Source: Geobacteraceae bacterium (GTDB lineage: Bacteria > Desulfobacterota > Desulfuromonadia > Desulfuromonadales > BM103). From it: 43,827 bases of DNA. Below the pieces are notes generated by a model. The model searched no databases. It was not told where the DNA came from and worked only from the letters and a program-made list of their open reading frames with translations. The translations under genes were made by a program, and so were the position numbers. Each line of letters begins with the position of its first letter. The first letter of the stretch is position 1. This document shows, piece by piece, positions 34,856 to 43,827 of this stretch. The stretch lies in contig JAHEDT010000008.1 of assembly GCA_024641085.1 (NCBI GenBank), positions 37,648-81,474 of the forward strand, in the 5' to 3' direction.

Positions 34856-34884
34856 TTGACAGGGTCCCTTTTTGCCGGTATTCT
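34856..34884 (+). promoter_or_regulatory. Predicted tat operon promoter
   Basis: TTGACA (34856-34861), 17-bp spacer, TATTCT (34879-34884), 44 bp before the tatB/A start, which has AAGGTG upstream. It is back to back with the nadA promoter. Confidence 0.7.
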
Positions 34885-34928
34885 CAGCAAGCTTCCATCC
34901 CTTTGAACCTCGAATAAGGTGACCGCAC

Positions 34929-35285
34929 ATGTTTGGTATCGGCTTCCCGGAACTGCTCCTGATAATGGCGCTCGCCTTGATTGTCCTCGGCCCGAAACGC
35001 CTCCCGGACATCGCCCGGGCCCTCGGCCGCGGACTCGCAGAGTTCAAGAAGGCGACCAACGAGCTGAAGCAGACCTTTGATGAAGAAACCCGCAGCCATG
35101 AGCTCAAACGGCCGGCGGGATCGCCGGGCCAGCTCACCCCCCCCGGAGCCATGAGCTCTGTTTATCCTCCGGAAGCCGATGCCCCGCCGGCCGCAGAACC
35201 CGCGACCGACCCAACAGTCGACAGCAAAGCGGAGGACGCCACACCCGATCCAAAAGCCAGGAATGAAGGCGCCCCGAATGAATGA
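34929..35285 (+). CDS. tatB: Sec-independent translocase subunit TatB/TatA
   Basis: A 118-aa protein with the Tat hairpin layout: a short N-terminal membrane helix [20 protein letters not shown], the hinge LGPKRLP, an amphipathic helix ([18 protein letters not shown]) and a Pro/Ala-rich acidic tail. LGPKRLP favours TatB, but members of this lineage are also called TatA and may serve both roles. It overlaps tatC by 8 bp. It forms the twin-arginine pathway for folded, cofactor-bearing exported proteins. Confidence 0.88.
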   Translation: MFGIGFPELLLIMALALIVLGPKRLPDIARALGRGLAEFKKATNELKQTFDEETRSHELKRPAGSPGQLTPPGAMSSVYPPEADAPPAAEPATDPTVDSKAEDATPDPKARNEGAPNE

Positions 35286-36045
35286 CGACCGGATGCCTTT
35301 GACCGCACATCTCGAGGAACTGCGGCGCAAATTGATTATTTCCGGAGTCTCCTGGCTGGTGGCCTTTCTGGCCTGCTATACCTACGCCGAGAAGCTCTTC
35401 GACCTGATCGCCGGACCGGTTCGCCAGGCCTTGCCGAAAGGGACTTCGCTGGTTTTCATCACGGCGACGGAGCCCTTCTTCACTTATCTTAAAATCGGCG
35501 CCCTGGCTGGTCTACTGGTCGCCCTGCCGGTCATCTTCTGGCAGATATGGTCCTTTGTTGCGCCAGGGCTCTACCAGAACGAAAAGCGCTACATCATCCC
35601 CTTTGTGCTGGTCAGCACCCTGTGTTTTGTCGGGGGCGCATTCTTCGGCTACAGCTTCGTCTTTCCCATGGCGTTCAAGGTACTCATCGAATTCGGCACC
35701 GGCAGTGGCGAACTGAACGCCATGCTCTCCATGGGTTCCTACCTCTCGCTCTCGAGTAAGCTCCTGCTCGCCTTCGGTCTGGTCTTCGAACTGCCGGTAG
35801 TGATCTTTTTTCTGGCGCGCATGGGCATTGTCGACTACAAGATGCTGGCGCGCAACCGCAAGTTCGCTCTGCTGGCAGCTTTCGTGGTCGGCGCCGTACT
35901 CACCCCCCCGGACGTTTTCTCACAGACCGCGCTGGCCCTGCCGTTCATCGCCCTCTACGAAATCGGCATCATCGTTGCCCGGTTGTTCGGAAAACGTCGC
36001 GCGGTTGAAGAGGACGGGACAGATGAGGAGGCTGCGGACGATTAA
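35278..36045 (+). CDS. tatC: Twin-arginine translocase TatC
   Basis: A 255-aa six-helix membrane protein that recognises the Tat signal peptide. N-terminal [17 protein letters not shown] holds the conserved HLxELRxR signature, and [14 protein letters not shown] and [17 protein letters not shown] match family loops. An acidic tail ([16 protein letters not shown]) follows. The start at 35278 overlaps the tatB/A stop, which rules out the longer in-frame reading from 35179. Confidence 0.96.
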   Translation: MNDDRMPLTAHLEELRRKLIISGVSWLVAFLACYTYAEKLFDLIAGPVRQALPKGTSLVFITATEPFFTYLKIGALAGLLVALPVIFWQIWSFVAPGLYQNEKRYIIPFVLVSTLCFVGGAFFGYSFVFPMAFKVLIEFGTGSGELNAMLSMGSYLSLSSKLLLAFGLVFELPVVIFFLARMGIVDYKMLARNRKFALLAAFVVGAVLTPPDVFSQTALALPFIALYEIGIIVARLFGKRRAVEEDGTDEEAADD

Positions 36046-36074
36046 GCGCACCGGAAGTCCTGTGTCCAGCAATG

Positions 36075-36110
36075 AAACGGACCCGGGGGTTGCGCCCCGG
36101 GTCCGTTTTT
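36075..36110. terminator. Bidirectional terminator between tatC and the DsbA-like gene
   Basis: A 14-bp stem AAACGGACCCGGGG / CCCCGGGTCCGTTT around a 6-nt loop. TTTTT completes it rightward for tatC, and TTTCATT leftward for the facing gene. Confidence 0.85.
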
Positions 36111-36136
36111 AATCTACAGAGCCGACACACTGGGTG

Positions 36137-36982
36137 CTACTTTTGGGCCCCTTTCAGGTCCGCGTCGATATCACGCTTGAAGCCCTCGAAGCTGCGGTCC
36201 CTGAGCTGCTTACCGTTAATGTAGACCGCGGGAGTGCCACGTACGCCGGACTGAACTCCGAGCTGGATGTCGCCAGCAATTTCCCGCTGCAGCTCCGGGT
36301 TGGCGACATCCTTGTCATAGCGTGCCATATCCAGGCCGACGCCCTTGGCCAACTCACGAATCTTGGCATCGCTGAGCCCGTCGAAGTTGGCAAACAGCTG
36401 GTCATGCAGGGCCCAGAATTTCCCCTGGTTGCGTGCGGCAAGACTGGCGATCGCCGCCGGTTGGGCAAACTTGTGCATGCTGAGAGGGAACTGCTTGAAG
36501 ACCAGGCGCACCTGCTTCGGGTAAGCCTCCAGGACCTTGTCCAGGGTCGGTACCAGGCGGGAGCAGTAGGGACACTGGAAGTCACTGAAGACGGTGATTG
36601 TGACCGGCGCGTCTGCCGCACCCTTGACGGCGGAATTGTTCACCGGCAGCTGCTGGACGTAAGCCAGATCGACCAGCTGCAGCTCCTTGCTCTTGGCCTT
36701 GCCAAGATACAGCCTTTGGCCGTCCGGCGAGACCTCCAGGCTGGTGGCCTCAGCATCAACCGTCAATTGCTCCTGCCGCTCACCATCAGCAGAGAAAATC
36801 ACGACCTGTCCGCCCTCGAGGAGAACGAACAGACGACCGTCGCTCACACTCTGGGCAATGTCCAGGGGGGCCTTGTTCAATCCTTCACTTTTAACCAGGG
36901 CCTTTTCCAGTTCTGCATATGCCGGACTGACGGTGACTATCAGACCGAGCAGCAGTACAGCAAGCCGCCATGCTCTTGACAT
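36137..36982 (-). CDS. DsbA-family thiol:disulfide protein with N-terminal propeller-like part
   Basis: A 281-aa exported protein. The signal peptide (MSRAWRLAVLLLGLIVTVSP) is followed by ~95 residues with beta-propeller-like strands (GRLFVLLEGGQVVIFSADGE, SLEVSPDGQRLYLG), then a DsbA/thioredoxin domain (~118-281) with active site C137-P-Y-C140 and cis-Pro near P251 (RGTPAVYING). It probably oxidises or isomerises disulfides in the periplasm. No VKOR or DsbB partner is adjacent. An inverted repeat AAAGCGT/ACGCTTT (37006-37027) lies in its upstream region. The N-terminal half is the unusual part. Confidence 0.85.
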   Translation of the reverse strand: MSRAWRLAVLLLGLIVTVSPAYAELEKALVKSEGLNKAPLDIAQSVSDGRLFVLLEGGQVVIFSADGERQEQLTVDAEATSLEVSPDGQRLYLGKAKSKELQLVDLAYVQQLPVNNSAVKGAADAPVTITVFSDFQCPYCSRLVPTLDKVLEAYPKQVRLVFKQFPLSMHKFAQPAAIASLAARNQGKFWALHDQLFANFDGLSDAKIRELAKGVGLDMARYDKDVANPELQREIAGDIQLGVQSGVRGTPAVYINGKQLRDRSFEGFKRDIDADLKGAQK

Positions 36983-37151
36983 TATGGTTGTCCTCTCTGA
37001 TCCTGAAAGCGTAAGACTAAACGCTTTGAAAGCAGTGTAATTCCCGGGGGATTCATCTTTACATATAATTACCTGCTGCCCGGTACGATGTCAACAACGC
37101 GACATGACGGACTTGACAATCGCTGCGTGCGGCGGCATAACTTGAAGCGCC

Positions 37152-38078
37152 ATGTCAGCACCAGCCCTTGTCATACGCAACCTGTCGAAAGTATACGACG
37201 GCACTCCTGCCGTGAACGATATCTCGTTTACGATTGAAACAGGTGAAATCTTCGGCCTGCTCGGTCCCAACGGCGCCGGGAAGAGCACGACGATCAACAT
37301 GATCGGCGGCGTCACCCACATCGGCGGCGGTTCGATCGAAATCTTCGGCCATGACAACCAGAGCGACTACCGCACCACCCGGCGCCAGGTCGGCGTCATG
37401 CACCAGGAAATTGTGATCGACAATTTTTTCACCATTGACCAGGCGCTGCAGTTTCATGCCGGCTATTACGGGGTCCGCAACGACGAGATCTGGCGACAGC
37501 GCCTGATTGAACGCCTCGGCCTTGGTCCTCACCTGCACAAAGTCATGATCAAGCTGTCCGGCGGCCTGAAGCGGCGCTTCATGATCGCCAAGGCTTTGAT
37601 TCACAAGCCCCGCCTGCTGATCCTCGACGAACCGACCGCCGGGGTCGACGTGGAACTTCGCCACACGCTCTGGGATTTCGTCCGCGAGATCAACCGGCAA
37701 GGGACAACCATTCTCCTGACCACCCATTACCTCGAGGAAGCCGAGCAGATGTGCGATCGGATTGCCATCATGAACCATGGCAAGCTGATCGCACTCCAGG
37801 CGACACGTACGCTCTTGAAGGAGCTCGGCACGCGCAGCCTCCTGGTCAGCCTGCAGACCCCCGTCCAGGGGCTGCCGGAGAATCTCTGCGGCCAGGGTGC
37901 CGAGCTCGATTCCACAGGAACAATGCTGCAGCTGACCATGTCGGCAGGCCAGTCAACCGGCGACCTGCTCAAATGCTTGTGCGATACCGATCTGCCAATT
38001 GCCGACATCGAGACCAGAAAAGCGAGTCTCGAAGAGATCTTTCTGCAGCTGACCAAGGCCGGCAAGGTGGAACCATGA
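37152..38078 (+). CDS. ABC-2 type exporter ATPase (YadG-like)
   Basis: A 308-aa ATPase with Walker A GPNGAGKST, signature LSGGLKRR and Walker B LLILDEPTAGVD, followed by the switch histidine in TTHYLEEA. The C-terminal 80 residues resemble the extension in YadG-type proteins, and the length equals E. coli YadG. It is coupled to the permease by an ATGA overlap. TTGACA at 37113 gives a possible promoter with a weak -10. The substrate is unknown. Confidence 0.92.
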   Translation: MSAPALVIRNLSKVYDGTPAVNDISFTIETGEIFGLLGPNGAGKSTTINMIGGVTHIGGGSIEIFGHDNQSDYRTTRRQVGVMHQEIVIDNFFTIDQALQFHAGYYGVRNDEIWRQRLIERLGLGPHLHKVMIKLSGGLKRRFMIAKALIHKPRLLILDEPTAGVDVELRHTLWDFVREINRQGTTILLTTHYLEEAEQMCDRIAIMNHGKLIALQATRTLLKELGTRSLLVSLQTPVQGLPENLCGQGAELDSTGTMLQLTMSAGQSTGDLLKCLCDTDLPIADIETRKASLEEIFLQLTKAGKVEP

Positions 38079-38863
38079 CCAATCGCCCCGAACCGGAATT
38101 TGTCTCCTGGCTGCCCTTCTATACCCTGCTGCAGAAGGAAATCCGCCGCTTTCTCAGGGTCGCCTCCCAGACCCTGGTGACACCAGTCATCACTGCAACG
38201 CTCTACCTTTTCATCTTCGGCGCCACCCTGGGGGAACGCATCAGTGTCCTGGAAAACTTCAGTTATGCCCAGTTCGTGATTCCGGGCCTGATCCTTATGG
38301 GCGTGATCAACAACTCCTTTTCCAACGTAGCCTCATCACTCTTTATGTCGCGCTACCTGGGCAACATTGTCGACCTGCTGGTCACGCCGGTTACACCGAC
38401 CCAGTTCATCATGGCCTATACCCTGGCGGCCATGCTGCGCGGCCTGGCCGTTGGCATGATTGTCTGGCTGATCTCGTGCCTGTTTGCGATCCTTCCATGG
38501 GCACACCCCCTGGCCGCGGTCGGCATGGCCTGCCTGGCCAGTTTTCTGTTTGCCCAGTTCGGAATCATCGCTGCGATTCACGCCGACAATTTCGACTCGT
38601 TGTCGATGTATACCAACTTCATCATCCTGCCGTTGATCTATCTCGGTGGAGTCTTCTACCCGATCTCCATACTGCCGCCGCTCTGGGCCAGCTTGTCACA
38701 CCTCAACCCGCTGTTTTACCTGATCGACGGTTTTCGCTATGCCCTGCTCGGGGTTGGCGATCTGCCTTTCCCGGTCTCTTTCGGCGTTGGCGTGACCATG
38801 TCGCTGGTCCTGTTTTTCTGGGCCGCCAGTCTGATCGCGCGCAGTTACCGCCTGCGCAATTAA
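38075..38863 (+). CDS. ABC-2 type permease (YadH-like)
   Basis: A 262-aa protein with about six membrane segments (for example VTPVITATLYLFIFGATL, FVIPGLILMGVINNSF, FIILPLIYLGGVFYPISILP) and the ABC-2 loop LNPLFYLIDGFRYALLG. The start ATG at 38075 overlaps the ATPase stop. The pair resembles E. coli YadGH; the exported compound is not known. Confidence 0.92.
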   Translation: MTNRPEPEFVSWLPFYTLLQKEIRRFLRVASQTLVTPVITATLYLFIFGATLGERISVLENFSYAQFVIPGLILMGVINNSFSNVASSLFMSRYLGNIVDLLVTPVTPTQFIMAYTLAAMLRGLAVGMIVWLISCLFAILPWAHPLAAVGMACLASFLFAQFGIIAAIHADNFDSLSMYTNFIILPLIYLGGVFYPISILPPLWASLSHLNPLFYLIDGFRYALLGVGDLPFPVSFGVGVTMSLVLFFWAASLIARSYRLRN

Positions 38864-39063
38864 ACAACGAGCCCACAGAAAATGTTTGCCAACCAAACAA
38901 AAGATTTACAGACACCAAGGCCCGAAGATAGAAAATCCAAGCGGGGTTCGCGCAGACCAGTCCTTCGGCGCGGGGCATGGGGAAAATCACTTTAACTGAT
39001 TGCTGGATGCCGGCAGGGACCGGCGGCTTGGGCCGGGTATTAACCTGAACGCTAACAGAACCC

Positions 39064-39108
39064 AAAAAACCGGGGGCCCGTCCATGTTTGGCGGGCCCCC
39101 GGTTTTTT
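39064..39108. terminator. Bidirectional terminator between yadH-like gene and GntR gene
   Basis: A 17-bp perfect stem: AAAAAACCGGGGGCCCG at 39064-39080 and its complement at 39092-39108, 11-nt loop, T6 on each strand. It separates the convergent ABC permease and GntR genes. Confidence 0.9.
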
Positions 39109-39130
39109 AAATTGTGGATCACAGAAACTG

Positions 39131-39841
39131 CTATTGACTGATCTTTTCCAGGATCGTGGCAACCTTGGTCTCTGCTTTGTCGGCATGACTCATGCTTTGG
39201 ATGAGGACGTCAGCACCAATTGTCGCCGCATGCCTGACAAGGTTGTCGGCGCGATCACCATCACGTTTTTTGAACGCCTCGATCATGTTGCGGTGTTCTT
39301 CGACCGAAATGTCCATGCGGCCAGGCTGTGCAAGAGACGCCAGGCGCAGGCGCTTGAACCTCATGACCAGTTGGTTGATCATTTCATATAGCTTCTCGTT
39401 GCCGGCCGCCTTGATAAAAACCTCGTGGAACTCATTGTGCACGCGGAAAAAGTTCTTTACGTCACCGTCCTTGGCGATCTGCTTGAGTCGCTCATTAATC
39501 GTCTCAAGGCGCTCGATATCCTTTGCGGCAAGGTTTTCCGCCGCCATCCTGGCGGCGAACCCTTCAAGGAGGATCTTGATAGCATAAAACTCTTCTATAT
39601 CCCGTTCGGACAATGAGGCGACAACTGCACCTTTCCGAGGAATAACCTCGAGATAGCCTTCCGACTCCAGCTGACGAAAAGCTTCCCGGATCGGTGTCCG
39701 ACTGATGCCGAAGCGTTCTGCCAGGTCTGGCTCCGAAACGCGTTCGCCAGGCTTGAGGCTCCCCTTGAGGATGGCATCCCGGATCGTTTCCAGGATTTTT
39801 TCGCGTAATGTCTGGTGTCTTTCTATCTGTTTTCTGCGCAC
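39131..39841 (-). CDS. GntR-family regulator with FCD ligand domain
   Basis: A 236-aa regulator. The winged helix (LREKILETIRDAILKGSLKP, ERFGISRTPIREAFRQLESE) is followed by an all-helical FCD domain (~85-225) with the metal/ligand positions of this family (RVHNEFHEVFIKAAGN). The GTG start at 39841 has GGAG seven bases upstream; the longer in-frame reading to 39958 would run through the promoter and operator and is rejected. FCD regulators usually repress until an organic acid binds. It is autoregulated by a palindrome over its own -10, and sfrBA is a likely second target. It is divergent to the RCK channel. Confidence 0.92.
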   Translation of the reverse strand: MRRKQIERHQTLREKILETIRDAILKGSLKPGERVSEPDLAERFGISRTPIREAFRQLESEGYLEVIPRKGAVVASLSERDIEEFYAIKILLEGFAARMAAENLAAKDIERLETINERLKQIAKDGDVKNFFRVHNEFHEVFIKAAGNEKLYEMINQLVMRFKRLRLASLAQPGRMDISVEEHRNMIEAFKKRDGDRADNLVRHAATIGADVLIQSMSHADKAETKVATILEKISQ

Positions 39842-39872
39842 AAAGAAACTCCGTTCTATCAGGGTCTGATGA

Positions 39873-39900
39873 ATTGTATACAGTATACAAATAATGTCAA
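39873..39900 (-). promoter_or_regulatory. GntR gene promoter with overlapping palindromic operator
   Basis: Read leftward: TTGACA (39895-39900), 16-bp spacer, TACAAT (39873-39878). The palindrome TTGTATACAGTATACAA (39874-39890, 8-1-8) covers the spacer and -10, 33 bp before the GTG. This is the classic layout of negative autoregulation. Confidence 0.75.
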
Positions 39901-39996
39901 GCCCTTTCTGCATGATTTCACAGGCTAACATACTTAACTGCTTGCCTTTTACTGACACCGTGTTTATGATTTTAGCGCGTTTTTAAAGGATTATAT

Positions 39997-41004
39997 ATGG
40001 ACCCTGTACGGCGGTTGCGCCTCTCCATTGCAGCACTCCTTGTCGTCATTGCGCTCGGCACGCTCGGCTACAGCCTGATCGAAGACTGGGCAGCGTTCGA
40101 TGCTCTCTACATGACCGTAATCACCCTGGCCACGGTCGGCTTCAAGGAAGTGCACGAACTCAGCCCTGAAGGCAAGGTCTTTACCATTGTCCTGATTATC
40201 TGCGGGACAGGGATCATTGCCTACACTCTCAGCTGCCTGCTACAGTTCACCCTCGAGGGGCAGCTGCGCAAAATTCTCGGGAGGAAAAAATTGGAAAGCC
40301 GCATCAGCAAACTCAGGAACCATTACATTATCTGTGGTTTTGGCCGTATCGGCCATCTGGTCTGCCGCGAATTTCAGTCCCGGCCGACGCCTTTCGTGAT
40401 CGTGGAGAAGGATCCGCACCACATCGAACGCATTGACCGTGAAGGGTACCTGTTCGTCGAGGGCGATGCTACCGACGACGAAACGCTGCTGGCCGCCGGT
40501 ATAGATCATGCCAAGGGCCTGATCACGGCGGTAACCTCCGATACCGACAATGTCTACATCACCCTGACCGCCCGCGGCCTCAACCCGAAGCTGTTCATAC
40601 TCGCACGGGCCGGCGAAGAGGGCTCCGAAAAGAAACTCATGCGCGCCGGCGCCAGCAAGGTCATTTCGCCTTATACGATCGGCGCAAACCGCATGGCACA
40701 GGCGATTTTACGTCCTTCCGTGGTCGATTTCATAGAAATTGCCACGGCAAGTGAGCACCTTGAGCTGCAGATCGAGGAAATTGCGATCGCCGCCGATTCC
40801 GTGCTGGCGGGTAAAAACCTCATCGACTCCGGGGTGCGCCAGAGCATGGGAATCATCATCGTCGGCATCAAGCAGACCGACGGCCAGATGATTTTCAACC
40901 CACCGCCCAACAAGGTGATTGAACCCGATTCGGTCCTGATTATCCTCGGACAGCGGAAATCCATCAGCCAATTGGAAAAGATTGCCGGGGGGGGCCGTCA
41001 ATGA
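39997..41004 (+). CDS. TrkA-N / RCK potassium channel protein
   Basis: A 335-aa channel: two membrane helices (~8-27 and ~60-85) around a pore with filter TVGF (TLATVGFKEV), then an RCK_N Rossmann domain (YIICGFGRIGHLVCREF, ~110) and an RCK_C domain (~250-330, AADSVLAGKNLIDSGVRQ). AAAGGA lies eight bases before the ATG. The filter TVGF in place of TVGYG is common in this lineage. It is coupled to the following isomerase-like gene by an ATGA overlap, an odd pairing. It senses NAD(H) or other nucleotides by inference from RCK_N. Confidence 0.9.
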   Translation: MDPVRRLRLSIAALLVVIALGTLGYSLIEDWAAFDALYMTVITLATVGFKEVHELSPEGKVFTIVLIICGTGIIAYTLSCLLQFTLEGQLRKILGRKKLESRISKLRNHYIICGFGRIGHLVCREFQSRPTPFVIVEKDPHHIERIDREGYLFVEGDATDDETLLAAGIDHAKGLITAVTSDTDNVYITLTARGLNPKLFILARAGEEGSEKKLMRAGASKVISPYTIGANRMAQAILRPSVVDFIEIATASEHLELQIEEIAIAADSVLAGKNLIDSGVRQSMGIIIVGIKQTDGQMIFNPPPNKVIEPDSVLIILGQRKSISQLEKIAGGGRQ

Positions 41005-41771
41005 CCCTCTGCCTTGGTGCTCACATCCCGTGGGCAAAGATCGATCACCATCTTGCAGAAATCCTTGATCTCGGACTCTTCCCGGAGATTGCCCTGAAGG
41101 GGCCAGAGCTGGACTCTTTCGACCAGGCCCTTCTGCAGAGAACCTCGCAAACCCTGGCGGCCGCCGGCGTCCGGCCAACCGTTCACGCACCCTTTTTCGA
41201 CCTTAACCCGGGCGCCCTCGATCCATTGATCCGGCAAGCGACCTTCCAGCGCCTCAGCCAGGCCTTAGCCGTGGCTGGGAAGTTGGGCGCCCGCCTCATG
41301 GTCATTCACCCCGGCGTCGACAAATGGCGCTACCCGAATCTCGATCAAACCTGGCTGGCCCTAGCCGGGGAGTTTTTCCCACCACTCATCGAGCAGGCAG
41401 GGTCCTGCGACTGTCGTCTGGCTCTGGAGAATATCTACGAAGAAACACCGGCGTTACTGATTCAACTGGTGGAGGGGCTTGATTCAGAATGGTTTGGTCA
41501 CTGTTTCGATGCCGGTCACTGGAACCTGTTCGGCCGGCAACCCATGGCGGAATGGCTCGATGCCCTCGACACCAAGCTTCTTCATCTCCACCTGCATGAC
41601 AATCACGGCCGCGCCGATGAGCATCTACCGGTCGGTGAGGGAACTATTGATTTCCTTCCCCTGCAACGCATACTTCGCCGCCTCGAGCCACGGCCCAGTA
41701 TCACGCTGGAAGCCCACACCCCTGAACACCTCAAGCGCTCACGCCGCCAGGTCGAACCTTTGTTCCGTTGA
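41001..41771 (+). CDS. Sugar phosphate isomerase / epimerase-like TIM barrel
   Basis: A 256-aa AP-endonuclease-2-family TIM barrel. Motifs are VHAPFFDLNPG, MVIHPGVDKW, LALENI, CFDAGHWNLFG, LHLHDNHGRADEHLPVGEGTID and LEAHTPEHL, with several His/Glu/Asp metal ligands visible. The reaction is unknown; such proteins isomerise sugars or process DNA abasic sites. The start overlaps the channel stop. Confidence 0.85.
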   Translation: MTLCLGAHIPWAKIDHHLAEILDLGLFPEIALKGPELDSFDQALLQRTSQTLAAAGVRPTVHAPFFDLNPGALDPLIRQATFQRLSQALAVAGKLGARLMVIHPGVDKWRYPNLDQTWLALAGEFFPPLIEQAGSCDCRLALENIYEETPALLIQLVEGLDSEWFGHCFDAGHWNLFGRQPMAEWLDALDTKLLHLHLHDNHGRADEHLPVGEGTIDFLPLQRILRRLEPRPSITLEAHTPEHLKRSRRQVEPLFR

Positions 41772-41886
41772 AAAAAATCGGTTCCATAGCCTAAGAAAGG
41801 TTATACGCAGGGCCGCAAAGGTTCCAGAGGAACGGTTCATGAATGGCGGAAGCTGTGCGGTCCCTTCGCCAGGTTTAATGGCCGGC

Positions 41887-41917
41887 AAAAAAACAGGGCG
41901 GCTCATCCGAGCCGCCC
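41887..41917 (-). terminator. Terminator of the atp operon
   Basis: GGGCGGCTC, loop ATCC, GAGCCGCCC (41896-41917), followed on the minus strand by TGTTTTTTT. It lies 28 bp after the atpC stop, so atpC ends the operon. Confidence 0.9.
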
Positions 41918-41944
41918 TTCACGGTATCATATGGCTGCACCGAA

Positions 41945-42358
41945 TCAGTGCAGCTTCTTGCTCGCCACCTGGACGCGGATCAGCGCCCGCTCCAGTGCAG
42001 CTTCCATAATTTTGAAGTCCTTGTCCTCGCTCGTCAGTTTTCTGAGGGCTTCTTCAGCCCGGGCAAGCGCGGCCCTGGCGCGTTCCACGTCGATCTGGTC
42101 GGCAGGCTCGGCGGTCTCGACCAGCACCGTCATGACGTTGTCCTCAACTTCCACATAGCCCCAGTTCACTGCGACATGAAAGGTGTCGTTGCCCTTTTTA
42201 TAGGTCAACTCGCCGACCTTCAGCGTGGTCAGCAGTGACGTGTGGTCGGGCAGCACACCGAATTCACCGATACTTCCGGGAGCGGTCACTTCATCAACCT
42301 CTTCCGACAACACCCGCTTGTACGGTGTGACCAGTTCCAGTTTAAGCTTGTCTGCCAT
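41945..42358 (-). CDS. atpC: ATP synthase F1 epsilon subunit
   Basis: A 137-aa subunit. An N-terminal beta sandwich (LKLELVTPYKRVLSEEVDEV, TAPGSIGEFGVLPDHTSLLT) is followed by the C-terminal helical hairpin (ERARAALARAEEALRKL). It couples the rotor to the catalytic head and can inhibit ATP hydrolysis. It lies 33 bp after atpD, the usual end of the F1Fo operon. Confidence 0.96.
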   Translation of the reverse strand: MADKLKLELVTPYKRVLSEEVDEVTAPGSIGEFGVLPDHTSLLTTLKVGELTYKKGNDTFHVAVNWGYVEVEDNVMTVLVETAEPADQIDVERARAALARAEEALRKLTSEDKDFKIMEAALERALIRVQVASKKLH

Positions 42359-42391
42359 GCCAGTTTATTCCTTTATGCCTGATAATGCCGA

Positions 42392-43825
<1,434 letters not shown>

Positions 43826-43827
43826 CC

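Noticed and set aside
33362-37200. Additional GTATAC-containing sites (about 33366, 34107 and 37192) as GntR operators
   Set aside because: They lie inside coding regions, lack the second half of the palindrome and are expected by chance.

Overview
The window looks like a chromosomal segment of a Desulfuromonadales-type bacterium (Desulfuromonas/Pelobacter/Geobacter relatives). I infer this from the SfrAB-type NADPH oxidoreductase pair, a rubrerythrin, a PilV/PilW/PilX/PilY1/FimT minor-pilin operon, a def-fmt-...-rsmB-rpe block and a high-GC sequence with many short overlaps between genes. No rRNA, tRNA, CRISPR array, prophage or transposase gene was seen.

Layout. 1-4.5 kb: the tail of an aspartase/fumarase-family gene, then leftward rnd with a DUF2007 gene, and a long U32-family gene. 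4.6-9.7 kb: a leftward minor-pilin operon (pilV, pilW, pilX, a short pilY1, fimT) ending at a clear terminator, preceded by radC. 9.9-15.2 kb: rightward def-fmt, htpX, rsmB, rpe and a NUDIX gene, with a perfect 25-bp inverted repeat between htpX and rsmB. 15.4-21.1 kb: a glutaredoxin, a small lipoprotein, then the sfrB-sfrA operon behind a GntR-type operator and a terminator-like leader hairpin. 21.4-23.4 kb: a 29-codon membrane micro-ORF, a protein with 16 cysteines, rubrerythrin and an unrecognised 152-aa protein. 23.4-34.8 kb: leftward uvrA and pdxA, a rightward PilZ gene, and a leftward block nadA-mfd-(PpiC lipoprotein)-surA. 34.9-38.9 kb: tatB/tatA-tatC, a DsbA-like protein with an unusual N-terminal half, and a YadG/YadH-type ABC exporter. 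39.1-43.8 kb: a self-operated GntR/FCD repressor, a TrkA-N/RCK potassium channel overlapping a sugar-phosphate isomerase-like gene, then leftward atpD-atpC.

How parts may work together. The most interesting regulatory link is a 17-bp operator lying on the promoter of the GntR gene (39874-39890). A near-copy lies in front of sfrB (16453-16469), 23 kb away, which suggests that this repressor also controls the NADPH oxidoreductase. The minor-pilin operon and the PilZ protein fit type IV pilus assembly and c-di-GMP control. TatBC, the DsbA-like protein and the two SurA/PpiC-type foldases serve the cell envelope. Mfd, UvrA and RadC are repair-related.

Most of the window is core genome. I did not find an unmistakable new multi-gene system. 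The best leads are the shared operator with its leader hairpin, the RAYT-like inverted repeat, the 29-aa gene with its own promoter, the four-zinc-ribbon protein and the DsbA-like fusion.
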